Below are positions 1 through 5,614 of a stretch of DNA of 8,429 nucleotides, in pieces (position 1 is the stretch's first letter; each line of letters opens with the position of its first letter). This DNA comes from an uncultured Schwartzia sp. (lineage in GTDB: Bacteria; Bacillota; Negativicutes; Selenomonadales; Selenomonadaceae). The notes under the pieces are model-generated. The model saw nothing but the letters and a program-made list of their open reading frames with translations. It was not told where the DNA came from and did not search any database. The stretch covers positions 1-8,429 of the forward strand of contig CAJPQU010000087.1 in the NCBI GenBank assembly GCA_905372875.1. The letters run 5' to 3'. Position numbers and translations under genes: made by a program.

Positions 1-960
1 CTCCAAAGCTTTATCGCCGAGAACTCCCGCCGTACTTTCCGGCAGCGGCCGCGTCATAACCTCCGTCAGCTTGGCTGCTAATATGCCTTGCAGTCCAGCC
101 GCTACGGCCAACACCGCAATCCCTGCCCCGGCCCGAAGGATAGCCTCACCGCAAAGAGCCGCCGCACCGGTCATGCCCCGCGATCCGGCCACAGCCAAAA
201 TGCGGCCGCAGGATCCCTTATGCGCATCCAACGGGCGCGGCAAAAGCATCGCCCGCGCCCGATTTCGATCCAAATATTCTTGGCGAATGGTCTCGTCCGA
301 AAGCAGCGTCGGCGGCAGACTGATGTCATCTACCACCAGCCGGCCCGCACAGGCCGCACCGGGGCAAAAGAAATGTCCTGTCTTGGGAAGTCCGAAGGTC
401 ACGGTCACTTGCGCCTTTATCGCCGCTTCACTGACCCGGCCGCTGTCCGCCTCAACGCCGCTGGGAACGTCAATGGCCACCACCGGCAGTCCCGAATCGT
501 TCACCATAGAAATTAAACGGGGCAAAGGTTCCCGCAGAGCGCCTTTCATCCCTGTCCCCAAAAGACCATCCACCACGCCATCCGCCAAGCGAAGGAGCAG
601 GCCCAATTTCTCCCAATCCCGTTCCGTTTGCAGCGTCTGAAAAGAAAGTCCCAATCTCTTGCAGATATCGTAATTGAGCGCCGCTGCCGGCGACCATTTA
701 TCGATATCACCCGCCAGCACCAGTCTTACGACCGCGCCCCGGTTGAACAAATGACGAGCCGCGACGAGCGCATCACCGCCGTTATTTCCCGGCCCGGCTA
801 AAATGCAGACAGTCCGTCCCGCCACTTCCCCCAGCGTTTCAGTCACGACGCCCGTCACGGCTCGTCCGGCATTTTCCATGAGAATGACTTCCGAAATGCC
901 GAATTTTTCTGCCGCCGCCGTATCAATTCGGTGCATTTCATCCGCTACAGCGATCTTCAT
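1..960 (-). CDS. nnr: Bifunctional NAD(P)H-hydrate epimerase / ADP-dependent NAD(P)HX dehydratase, 3'-partial
   Basis: This cytosolic repair enzyme restores damaged NADHX and NADPHX: the N-terminal YjeF domain epimerises the R and S hydrates, and the C-terminal ribokinase-like domain dehydrates the S form using ADP. The window holds 320 residues; the fused family is usually about 500, so roughly the last third lies off the left edge. The epimerase domain (about 1-215) shows LMENAGRA at 27-34, the GPGNNGGD loop at 56-63, DGLLGTG at 131-137 and AIDVPSGVEADSG at 162-174. The dehydratase domain begins near HKGS (247-250) and includes AGSRGMTGAA (258-267) and EVMTRPLP (300-307). The ATG at 960 is chosen because AAGGAGG lies 7 nt upstream and MKIAVADEMHRID matches family starts. 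An in-frame ATG at 1005 would add 15 residues but lacks a good ribosome site. It follows motB by 72 nt on the same strand, so co-transcription is likely. The domain assignment is secure. Confidence 0.95.
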   Translation of the reverse strand, partial: MKIAVADEMHRIDTAAAEKFGISEVILMENAGRAVTGVVTETLGEVAGRTVCILAGPGNNGGDALVAARHLFNRGAVVRLVLAGDIDKWSPAAALNYDICKRLGLSFQTLQTERDWEKLGLLLRLADGVVDGLLGTGMKGALREPLPRLISMVNDSGLPVVAIDVPSGVEADSGRVSEAAIKAQVTVTFGLPKTGHFFCPGAACAGRLVVDDISLPPTLLSDETIRQEYLDRNRARAMLLPRPLDAHKGSCGRILAVAGSRGMTGAAALCGEAILRAGAGIAVLAVAAGLQGILAAKLTEVMTRPLPESTAGVLGDKALE

Positions 961-1032
961 TTTGCAATCCTCCTTCACCGGCAAAAAAGAGAGGCTGCCG
1001 CGCATGACGACAACCCCTGAACCTGCTTTTCA

Positions 1033-1809
1033 TTATCTTGCCACCAAGGTTCCTTCGGCCATTTTATACGTGCGGGCAATCAAAATCTCTACGCGGCGAT
1101 TCTGGCTGCGTCCCTCTTCCGTACTGTTCGTTGCCGCCGGTCGATACTCGCTGTAGCCGATAGCACTGAACCGAGCCGGATCAAGGGCCGGATTGGATGC
1201 CAGAAGAAACTTCATGAAGTTCAGCGCCCGAGCCGAACTCAGTTCCCAATTCGACGGATACTGCGCCGTACTGATGGGCACATTATCCGTATGCCCTGAG
1301 ATGATGACCCGTTCCGGGATTGCCCCTAAAAGGCCTGCTACCACCGGTCCCACCAATTGTGATTCCGGAACTAGTTCCGCCGAGCCCGACGGAAAGAGTG
1401 CCTTCTCCTTGATCCGAATGAGAAGCCCATCCTCGGTCATGTTCGCGTGGAGATCATTCTCTAAATGGTTCTCCCGAATATATTCATCCAATGTCTGCTG
1501 CAGTTTCTCCAGTGTCTGATTTTCTACGATATAAGGGTTCGTCCCCTCTTCCATGGGACCGCTGCCCGTCCCCGAAGCCGTTGACCCGGCAAGTCCCGCT
1601 CCGGTGAGCAAAGAAACACCGCTGCTGCCCATGCTGAACGCCTTATGAAAAGCCTGTGCCATTTCCACCACTTTTCCCTGATCCGTTTGCGACATGCAAA
1701 AAAGACAGAGAAACAGGGCCAAGAGCAGCGTCATCAAATCCGAATAGGGTAAGAGCCAAGCCTCGCCCGCTTCTTCTTCATGAGGGGGGCCGTGCTTTTT
1801 CTTTGCCAT
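1033..1809 (-). CDS. motB: Flagellar motor stator protein MotB
   Basis: MotB is the stator subunit that carries the ion-binding aspartate and anchors the MotA-MotB complex to peptidoglycan, next to the flagellar rotor. The 258-residue protein has a charged cytoplasmic start (1-17) and one membrane helix (about 19-39) in the PYSDLMTLLLALF context, where Asp24 is the predicted ion-binding residue. A Gly/Ser-rich linker follows (about 60-88), then a plug/linker helix (about 95-118) and an OmpA-like peptidoglycan-binding domain (about 128-245) with SGHTDNVP (171-178), NWELSSARA (187-195), GYSEYRP (218-224) and NRRVEI (237-242). The ATG at 1809 has GGAGGG about 7 nt upstream, inside the last codons of motA, and only 4 nt separate motA's stop from this start, so translational coupling is likely. 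Whether protons or sodium drive it cannot be read reliably. Two cysteines in the membrane helix (35 and 38) are a small oddity. Confidence 0.97.
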   Translation of the reverse strand: MAKKKHGPPHEEEAGEAWLLPYSDLMTLLLALFLCLFCMSQTDQGKVVEMAQAFHKAFSMGSSGVSLLTGAGLAGSTASGTGSGPMEEGTNPYIVENQTLEKLQQTLDEYIRENHLENDLHANMTEDGLLIRIKEKALFPSGSAELVPESQLVGPVVAGLLGAIPERVIISGHTDNVPISTAQYPSNWELSSARALNFMKFLLASNPALDPARFSAIGYSEYRPAATNSTEEGRSQNRRVEILIARTYKMAEGTLVAR

Positions 1810-1813
1810 AGAT

Positions 1814-2590
1814 TTATCCCTCCGACTTAATGGCAGCCCGTTCGGACTGTGGAATGAATACCATCAATTTAGCTTCAATGGCCGTAGGTGAATCGCCGGC
1901 CTGTAAGGACAGAATACCTTCAATGATCATGCGTTTCTGACCGATCTCCATCTCGGAAAAAACCTTCAGCTTATTGGCAAAAGGAAGCCAGAGCACGTAA
2001 CCCGTATAAATACCCAAGATCGTGGCGACGAAGGCCGATGCGATGGCGTGGCCCAATTTGTCAATATCATTCATGTTGCCGAGGGCGGCAATAAGTCCGA
2101 CAACCGCGCCCAAAACGCCCAGCGTCGGCGCGTAAGTTCCGGCCTGCGTAAACATGGAGCGCCCCTCCATGTGCCGCGACTGCATGATAGACAGCTCCGC
2201 ATCCAATACGTCGCTGACGAATTCCGGATCCATACCGTCAATGACCATGCTCAATCCCGTTTTAAAGAAAGGATCCTGAATCTCCTGCACCTTGCTTTCC
2301 AAAGCTAAAATTCCTTCCCGCCGGGCGATCTGAGACAGCTCGATGAAAAGTTTAACCAGCTCGTTGCGCTTCTGAAGGGCCGGACGATGCAGCGTTTTCT
2401 TCAACAAAGTCGGAAAATTTTTCATATTTTCCATGGGAAATCCCGTAAACAAACAGGAAAACGTACCGCAGATAATGATCAAAAAGGCGGCTGGGTTATT
2501 CATGGCCGAGATCGGCGCCCCCTTGAGGATCATGCCGACGAAGACCGAGACTATCCCCATAGCCAAACCGACGACGGTTGATGTTTCCAA
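1814..2590 (-). CDS. motA: Flagellar motor stator protein MotA (TTG start)
   Basis: MotA is the four-helix membrane subunit of the stator; its cytoplasmic loop pushes on FliG to turn the rotor. With the TTG start the protein is 258 residues. Helices lie at about 4-22, 34-52, 152-172 and 184-206. Visible family features are the METSTVVGLAMG-type start, VGMILKGAP (18-26), the loop segment ARREGILALE (89-98) with the conserved Arg and Glu, APTLGVLGAVVGL (154-166) with Pro155, and LWLPFANKLK (200-209) with Pro203; these match the two key prolines of E. coli MotA. An ATG at 2662 would add 24 residues (MHGGHLRKG...) that resemble no MotA N-terminus and has no Shine-Dalgarno. The TTG at 2590 has AGAGGGGGA 7 nt upstream and puts the first helix in the family position. 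It is first of an apparent motA-motB-nnr unit. No other flagellar gene is in the window. Confidence 0.96.
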   Translation of the reverse strand: METSTVVGLAMGIVSVFVGMILKGAPISAMNNPAAFLIIICGTFSCLFTGFPMENMKNFPTLLKKTLHRPALQKRNELVKLFIELSQIARREGILALESKVQEIQDPFFKTGLSMVIDGMDPEFVSDVLDAELSIMQSRHMEGRSMFTQAGTYAPTLGVLGAVVGLIAALGNMNDIDKLGHAIASAFVATILGIYTGYVLWLPFANKLKVFSEMEIGQKRMIIEGILSLQAGDSPTAIEAKLMVFIPQSERAAIKSEG

Positions 2591-2605
2591 AATAAGTCCC
2601 CCTCT
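2588..2605 (-). promoter_or_regulatory. motA ribosome binding site that decides a TTG start
   Basis: On the minus strand GAGGGGG (2604 to 2598) is followed by a 7-nt spacer and TTG (2590 to 2588). The spacing and the protein alignment both favour this start over the ATG 72 nt upstream. The site is G-rich rather than canonical GGAGG. Confidence 0.8.
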
Positions 2606-2687
2606 TTTCCCTGATAATCCTGCCGCCCGCAAACATCCCTTCCTTAGATGTCCCCCATGCACACGCGGCAGTGCTTATGCAGCTTAT

Positions 2688-2716
2688 ATTATATCCCAAT
2701 GCGAGCGCCGAATAAA
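2688..2716 (-). promoter_or_regulatory. Candidate housekeeping promoter for motA-motB-nnr
   Basis: On the minus strand a perfect TATAAT lies at 2693 to 2688, with a poor -35 (TTTATT, 2716 to 2711, 3 of 6 matches) at 17-bp spacing. Transcription would start near 2681 and leave a leader of about 90 nt before the TTG. The -10 is convincing by sequence and the -35 is not, so this is a candidate only. Confidence 0.45.
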
Positions 2717-2814
2717 GCGCCCCATAAAATCCTTCGCCCCCTCGAAAGGAATCCTTACTTTCATAAATCAGTGTTCATGTCTATTATTCCATAAAATCGG
2801 AAAAATTCCTACCC

Positions 2815-2841
2815 TTTTCTTAAGAAAATTTTTGAAAAATT
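2815..2841. repeat. Two overlapping perfect palindromes, candidate operator
   Basis: TTTTCTTAAGAAAA (2815-2828) is a perfect 14-bp palindrome. It overlaps by 2 bp AATTTTTGAAAAATT (2827-2841), a perfect 7-1-7 palindrome. Neither has the GC-rich stem and T-run of a terminator, so DNA-binding sites or intrinsic curvature are more likely roles. AT-rich composition makes chance palindromes easier, so function is unproven. Confidence 0.5.
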
Positions 2842-2868
2842 CCCCTGTCAAGAGCAAAGGAGAAATTT

Positions 2869-2901
2869 TATAGGAAAAATTTCCTTATAGGAATATTTTC
2901 C
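2869..2901. repeat. Tandem pair of 16-bp units, each with a GGAA-N4-TTCC inverted repeat
   Basis: TATAGGAAAAATTTCC (2869-2884) and TATAGGAATATTTTCC (2886-2901) match at 14 of 16 positions and repeat with a 17-bp period. Each unit contains GGAA-N4-TTCC dyad symmetry. Similar half-sites recur at 2799-2809. The arrangement would suit two protein dimers bound side by side. It lies about 280 bp from the motA start and about 290 bp from the LysR gene start. Confidence 0.5.
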
Positions 2902-3024
2902 AAAATTCTTCATATACTGTATTGATTATGAGAAATTGCTTAAAAATAAACGCTTTGTTACCCCTTAAAATTTTTCACCACCCGCTAAACGACCTGATTT
3001 CACTAAATAAGAACTACGAGAAAC

Positions 3025-3038
3025 AGGGCCGCGGCCCT
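3025..3038. repeat. GC-rich 14-bp perfect palindrome
   Basis: AGGGCCGCGGCCCT is a perfect palindrome, all GC except its ends, inside AT-rich DNA. As RNA it could form a 5-bp stem with a CGCG loop. A T-run follows only about 11 nt later (3051-3056), so it is a poor intrinsic terminator. A protein-binding site is possible; I recognise no specific family. Confidence 0.45.
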
Positions 3039-3142
3039 TCCTATCATACTTTTTTCTCAAATTTTCCCCGCCGCATACGACAGCCGCCCCTTTCTCCCTC
3101 AAAATTATTTCTTTTCCCTCTCTACCGGCATACAAAAAAACA

Positions 3143-3151
3143 TGATATAAT
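3143..3151 (+). promoter_or_regulatory. Extended -10 promoter of the LysR-type gene
   Basis: TGATATAAT matches the extended -10 consensus TGnTATAAT exactly. At 17-bp spacing the -35 position (3123-3128) is not TTGACA-like, as is common for extended -10 promoters. A run of seven A residues (3134-3140) lies just upstream. Transcription would start near 3158, giving a leader of about 35 nt before the ATG at 3193, with GGAGGG at 3180-3185. Confidence 0.7.
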
Positions 3152-3161
3152 CTACTATACC

Positions 3162-3176
3162 ATAATCAATAATTAT
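3162..3176. promoter_or_regulatory. Candidate LysR-type operator (T-N11-A inverted repeat)
   Basis: ATAAT-CAATA-ATTAT is a perfect 5-5-5 inverted repeat and contains the T-N11-A pattern (T3163, A3175) typical of LysR-family sites. It covers the predicted start of transcription and ends 3 nt before the ribosome binding site, a position that would suit autorepression. AT-rich sequence makes this moderately likely by chance. Confidence 0.4.
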
Positions 3177-3192
3177 TTCGGAGGGAAAACGC

Positions 3193-4083
3193 ATGAGAAA
3201 ACTGCCCGTTGAGCTGCGCCAACTGGAATATTTCCAAATGGCCGCCCGCTTGCGAAACCTGACGCGAGCCGCAGAACGCCTGCACGTCTCACAACCCAAT
3301 GTAACGGTGGCCATCAAGAAATTAGAACACGAGCTGGGTATCCAGCTCTTCGACCGCAGCCAGAAACAACTCTCTTTGACCCCCGAAGGCATCGTTTTCC
3401 TAAACCGGGCGGATATCGCCCTGCAAACCATCCATGACGCCATTTTGGAATTAGAGGACTATAAACAACTCCAGAAGGGGACCATCCGAATCGGCATCCC
3501 CCCTATGATCGGCGCTTATCTCTTTCCCCGCATCTTCTCAAACTTCCAACAGCAGCACCCCCATCTTTCCATCTATCTCTATGAAGAAGGCTCCATGGCC
3601 ATTCGCGAAAAATTAGAAGGAGACGATCTTGATTTCGGCATCGTCATCATTTCGGACGCCGCCCCCACACTGCAGGCTCTGCCCATGGCGACCTGCCAAA
3701 CGGTCGTAGGCGTCCCGTTGAACCATCCGTTGGCCGTCAAAAAGTCGCTGACTTACGCTGATATCGGTGCGTCAAACCTCATCATGATGAAAGATGGTTC
3801 CTTCCTCCGTTCGCAGCTTTTAGATGCGTTTCGACTCGCCAGTATTACCCCCAACATCGTCTTAGAATCTAACCAGATCGAGACGCTGAAAGCGTTAATC
3901 CGAAATGGTGTGGGCATCTCGCTTTTCCTTGATTTCGTACTGGAAAACGTACCCGGCATCGTCGCTTTGCCCCTTGATCCTCCCTTGCACTACGAGTTGG
4001 GCATGGCATGGAAAAAGGACCGCTACGTTTCCAAAGCGGCCCAGGCGTTCATCGATTTCTGCCGAGATTCGCTCATCCACTGA
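3193..4083 (+). CDS. LysR-type transcriptional regulator
   Basis: This is a cytosolic DNA-binding regulator of the LysR family; members usually act as tetramers and respond to a small-molecule effector. Its 296 residues are the normal family length. The winged helix-turn-helix lies at about 8-65, with AAERLHVSQPNVTVAIKKLEHELGIQLF-type recognition sequence (starting at 26) and DRSQKQLSLTPEG (54-66). A linker helix follows (about 67-92), then a periplasmic-binding-protein-like effector domain from KGTIRIGIPP (95-104) to the end. The ATG at 3193 has GGAGGG 7 nt upstream. dapL begins 68 bp after its stop on the same strand with no terminator or clear promoter between, so dapL may be on the same transcript and may be a target. 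Effector and subfamily cannot be read from sequence, so no symbol is given. Confidence 0.95.
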   Translation: MRKLPVELRQLEYFQMAARLRNLTRAAERLHVSQPNVTVAIKKLEHELGIQLFDRSQKQLSLTPEGIVFLNRADIALQTIHDAILELEDYKQLQKGTIRIGIPPMIGAYLFPRIFSNFQQQHPHLSIYLYEEGSMAIREKLEGDDLDFGIVIISDAAPTLQALPMATCQTVVGVPLNHPLAVKKSLTYADIGASNLIMMKDGSFLRSQLLDAFRLASITPNIVLESNQIETLKALIRNGVGISLFLDFVLENVPGIVALPLDPPLHYELGMAWKKDRYVSKAAQAFIDFCRDSLIH

Positions 4084-4151
4084 CGGGTTCGCCGTCTACC
4101 GATAGCACCCAATCCTAAAAATCTGCAATTTCCCGAGGAGGTACCTATTGC

Positions 4152-5387
4152 ATGGCCTATATTAACGAAAATTATCTCAAGCTGCCGGGCAATTACCTGT
4201 TTGCTGAGGTCGCCCGCCGCGTTACCGCATTCAAAGACGCCCATCCCGAGGCAAAGATCATTCGCCTCGGCATCGGTGACGTGACGCTGCCGCTTCCGGC
4301 CGCTTCCGTGGCCGCCATGGAAAAAGCCGTGACCGAAATGGGACGCAAGGAGAGCTTCCGCGGCTACGGCCCGGAACAGGGCTACGATTTTCTCATCGAC
4401 GCCATCATTGAACATAATTATACGAGCCGCGGACTCCGGGTGGAACAGGATGAAGTCTTCGTCAGCGACGGTTCCAAAAGTGACTGCGGCAATATTCAGG
4501 AGATCTTTGGCGTCAATAACGTAGTAGCCATCACGGATCCCGTTTATCCCGTTTACCTGGACACCAATGTCATGGCGGGACGCACTGGAAAACTCCAGGC
4601 CGACGGCCATTTTTCCGGCGTCGTTTACCTCCCTTCTCATGCCGAAAACGACTTTTCTCCGGCCCTGCCCAAGGAACGAGTAGACATGCTCTACCTCTGC
4701 TGCCCTAACAATCCCACCGGCACCACCCTGTCAAAAGCCGCCCTGCAAAAGTGGGTCGACTACGCCAAGGCCAACGACACGGTGATTCTCTTCGATGCAG
4801 CCTATGCCGCCTATATCACGGAACCGGACGTCCCCCGCTCCATTTATGAAATGGAGGGCGCCCGGGACGTAGCGATTGAATTTCGTTCCTTTTCCAAGAC
4901 GGCGGGCTTCACCGGAACCCGCTGCGGCTATACCGTAGTGCCGAAAACGGTCGCCGCTCGGGCTGAGGACGGCTCTTCCCATCCTCTGAACGCTCTCTGG
5001 AATCGCCGCCACTCCACAAAATTTAACGGTACCGCTTACATCGTTCAACGCGGCGCGGCCGCCATCTACACCCCAGAGGGGCAGCGGCAGGTGAAGGAAA
5101 ATATTGCCTACTATATGGAAAATGCCCGCATCATCCGAGAGGGTCTGAAGGCCGCCGGGCTGACCGTATTCGGCGGCGTCAATGCCCCCTACCTCTGGCT
5201 CAGGACCCCGAATAACATGAAGTCATGGGATTTCTTCGATAAGCTCTTGACAGAAGTTCATATCGTCGGTACACCGGGGGTAGGCTTCGGCCCCTGCGGT
5301 GAAGGCTATTTCCGCCTCACTGCCTTCGGTGACCGCGCCGCCACCGAAGAGGCCATCCAGCGCATCAAGACACAGCTTGCTCTTTGA
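4152..5387 (+). CDS. dapL: LL-diaminopimelate aminotransferase
   Basis: DapL (EC 2.6.1.83) is a PLP enzyme that converts L-tetrahydrodipicolinate directly to LL-diaminopimelate using glutamate as amino donor. This bypasses the succinyl or acetyl steps on the way to lysine and peptidoglycan. The 411-residue protein has the usual length (about 410) and a characteristic start (MAYINENYLKLPGNYLFAEV). Key segments are RLGIGDVTLPLP (38-49), the GYGPEQGY substrate region (71-78), SDGSKSD (105-111), DPVYPVY (129-135), CCPNNPTG (183-190) with Asn187, FDAAYAAYI (214-222) with Asp215 and Tyr218, SFSKTAGFTGTRCGY (246-260) with PLP-binding Lys249 and Arg257, and FRLTAFG (387-393) with Arg388. GAGGAGG lies 10 nt before the ATG. 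It follows the LysR-type gene and ends about 80 bp before a strong terminator. No dapA, dapB or lysA is nearby. All catalytic residues look intact. Confidence 0.96.
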   Translation: MAYINENYLKLPGNYLFAEVARRVTAFKDAHPEAKIIRLGIGDVTLPLPAASVAAMEKAVTEMGRKESFRGYGPEQGYDFLIDAIIEHNYTSRGLRVEQDEVFVSDGSKSDCGNIQEIFGVNNVVAITDPVYPVYLDTNVMAGRTGKLQADGHFSGVVYLPSHAENDFSPALPKERVDMLYLCCPNNPTGTTLSKAALQKWVDYAKANDTVILFDAAYAAYITEPDVPRSIYEMEGARDVAIEFRSFSKTAGFTGTRCGYTVVPKTVAARAEDGSSHPLNALWNRRHSTKFNGTAYIVQRGAAAIYTPEGQRQVKENIAYYMENARIIREGLKAAGLTVFGGVNAPYLWLRTPNNMKSWDFFDKLLTEVHIVGTPGVGFGPCGEGYFRLTAFGDRAATEEAIQRIKTQLAL

Positions 5388-5468
5388 GTCGAACGGCCGC
5401 CGCGGTAGTCGTTGTGACGTACGGCCTCACGAAAAGGCAACCATATCCTCCGCTTTTCTGCAAACGGG

Positions 5469-5506
5469 AAAAGGAGCGCTCCTAAAATGAGGAGCGCTCC
5501 TTTTTT
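5469..5506 (+). terminator. Strong intrinsic terminator after dapL, perhaps bidirectional
   Basis: A 14-bp stem (AAAAGGAGCGCTCC, 5469-5482, pairing with GGAGCGCTCCTTTT) encloses the loop TAAAATGA (5483-5490) and is followed by six T residues (5501-5506). On the minus strand the same stem ends in only four T residues before CCCG, so it could also stop nifJ readthrough less efficiently. Each GGAGCGCTCC arm is itself a perfect palindrome, so the arms are direct as well as inverted repeats. The convergent dapL/nifJ setting fits a shared terminator. Confidence 0.92.
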
Positions 5507-5570
5507 GTGTCAACTTTCTGGCCGAAGGATAGGCACTTATGCCTTTCCCCCTGACAAATCGAAAACATCC

Positions 5571-5591
5571 CGGCCCTGAACCTTCAGGCCG
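5571..5591 (-). terminator. Weak hairpin just downstream of nifJ
   Basis: On the minus strand CGGCCTGAA (5591 to 5583) pairs with TTCAGGGCCG with one bulged base, and a short TGTTTTC follows a few bases later. It lies about 24 nt after the nifJ stop, as expected for a terminator, but the loop is very short and the T-run is poor and offset. A second small hairpin (AGGCA-CTTA-TGCCT) is at 5531-5544 without a T-run on the minus strand. Confidence 0.35.
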
Positions 5592-5614
5592 CGCTAAGCG
5601 TCGTTCTTGATAAT

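Larger units (their letters stand above)
2591..3192. other. Long AT-rich divergent intergenic region between motA and the LysR-type gene
   Basis: These 602 bp contain no gene I can support. Several short open frames cross it (for example 2922-3212 on the plus strand), but they lack recognisable domains and run into flanking genes. The part next to motA (2591-2760) has the base composition of the genes. The middle (about 2760-3000) is very AT-rich and rich in short palindromes. Seen here are a bulged hairpin at 2729-2752 (CCTTCG paired with CGAAAGG), an AAGGA-A-TCCTT palindrome at 2746-2756, GGAAAAATTCC at 2799-2809, and the elements listed separately. No riboswitch consensus (c-di-GMP, lysine) was recognised by eye. 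Confidence 0.7.

Noticed and set aside
71..640. 189-codon plus-strand open frame at the left edge
   Set aside because: It is antisense to nnr, whose frame is supported by several family motifs; the translation is Pro/Ser/Arg-rich low-complexity shadow.
1003..1005. In-frame ATG 15 codons upstream of the nnr start
   Set aside because: It lacks a Shine-Dalgarno, and the extension would contain the strong ribosome site that serves the ATG at 960.
2846..2851. Exact TTGACA on the minus strand as a motA -35
   Set aside because: No acceptable -10 lies 16-19 bp downstream (TTTTCT at 17 bp is the best), so it is probably chance.
2433..2873. 146-codon plus-strand open frame spanning the motA start and leader
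   Set aside because: Half is antisense to motA and the remainder runs through AT-rich intergenic DNA; no ribosome site or domain.
2922..3212. 96-codon plus-strand open frame in the intergenic region
   Set aside because: It overlaps the regulator's promoter and start, has no ribosome site, and shows no recognisable domain or gene-like composition.
4023..4640. 205-codon minus-strand open frame across the regulator-dapL junction
   Set aside because: It is antisense to two confident genes, and its translation matches no family I recognise.
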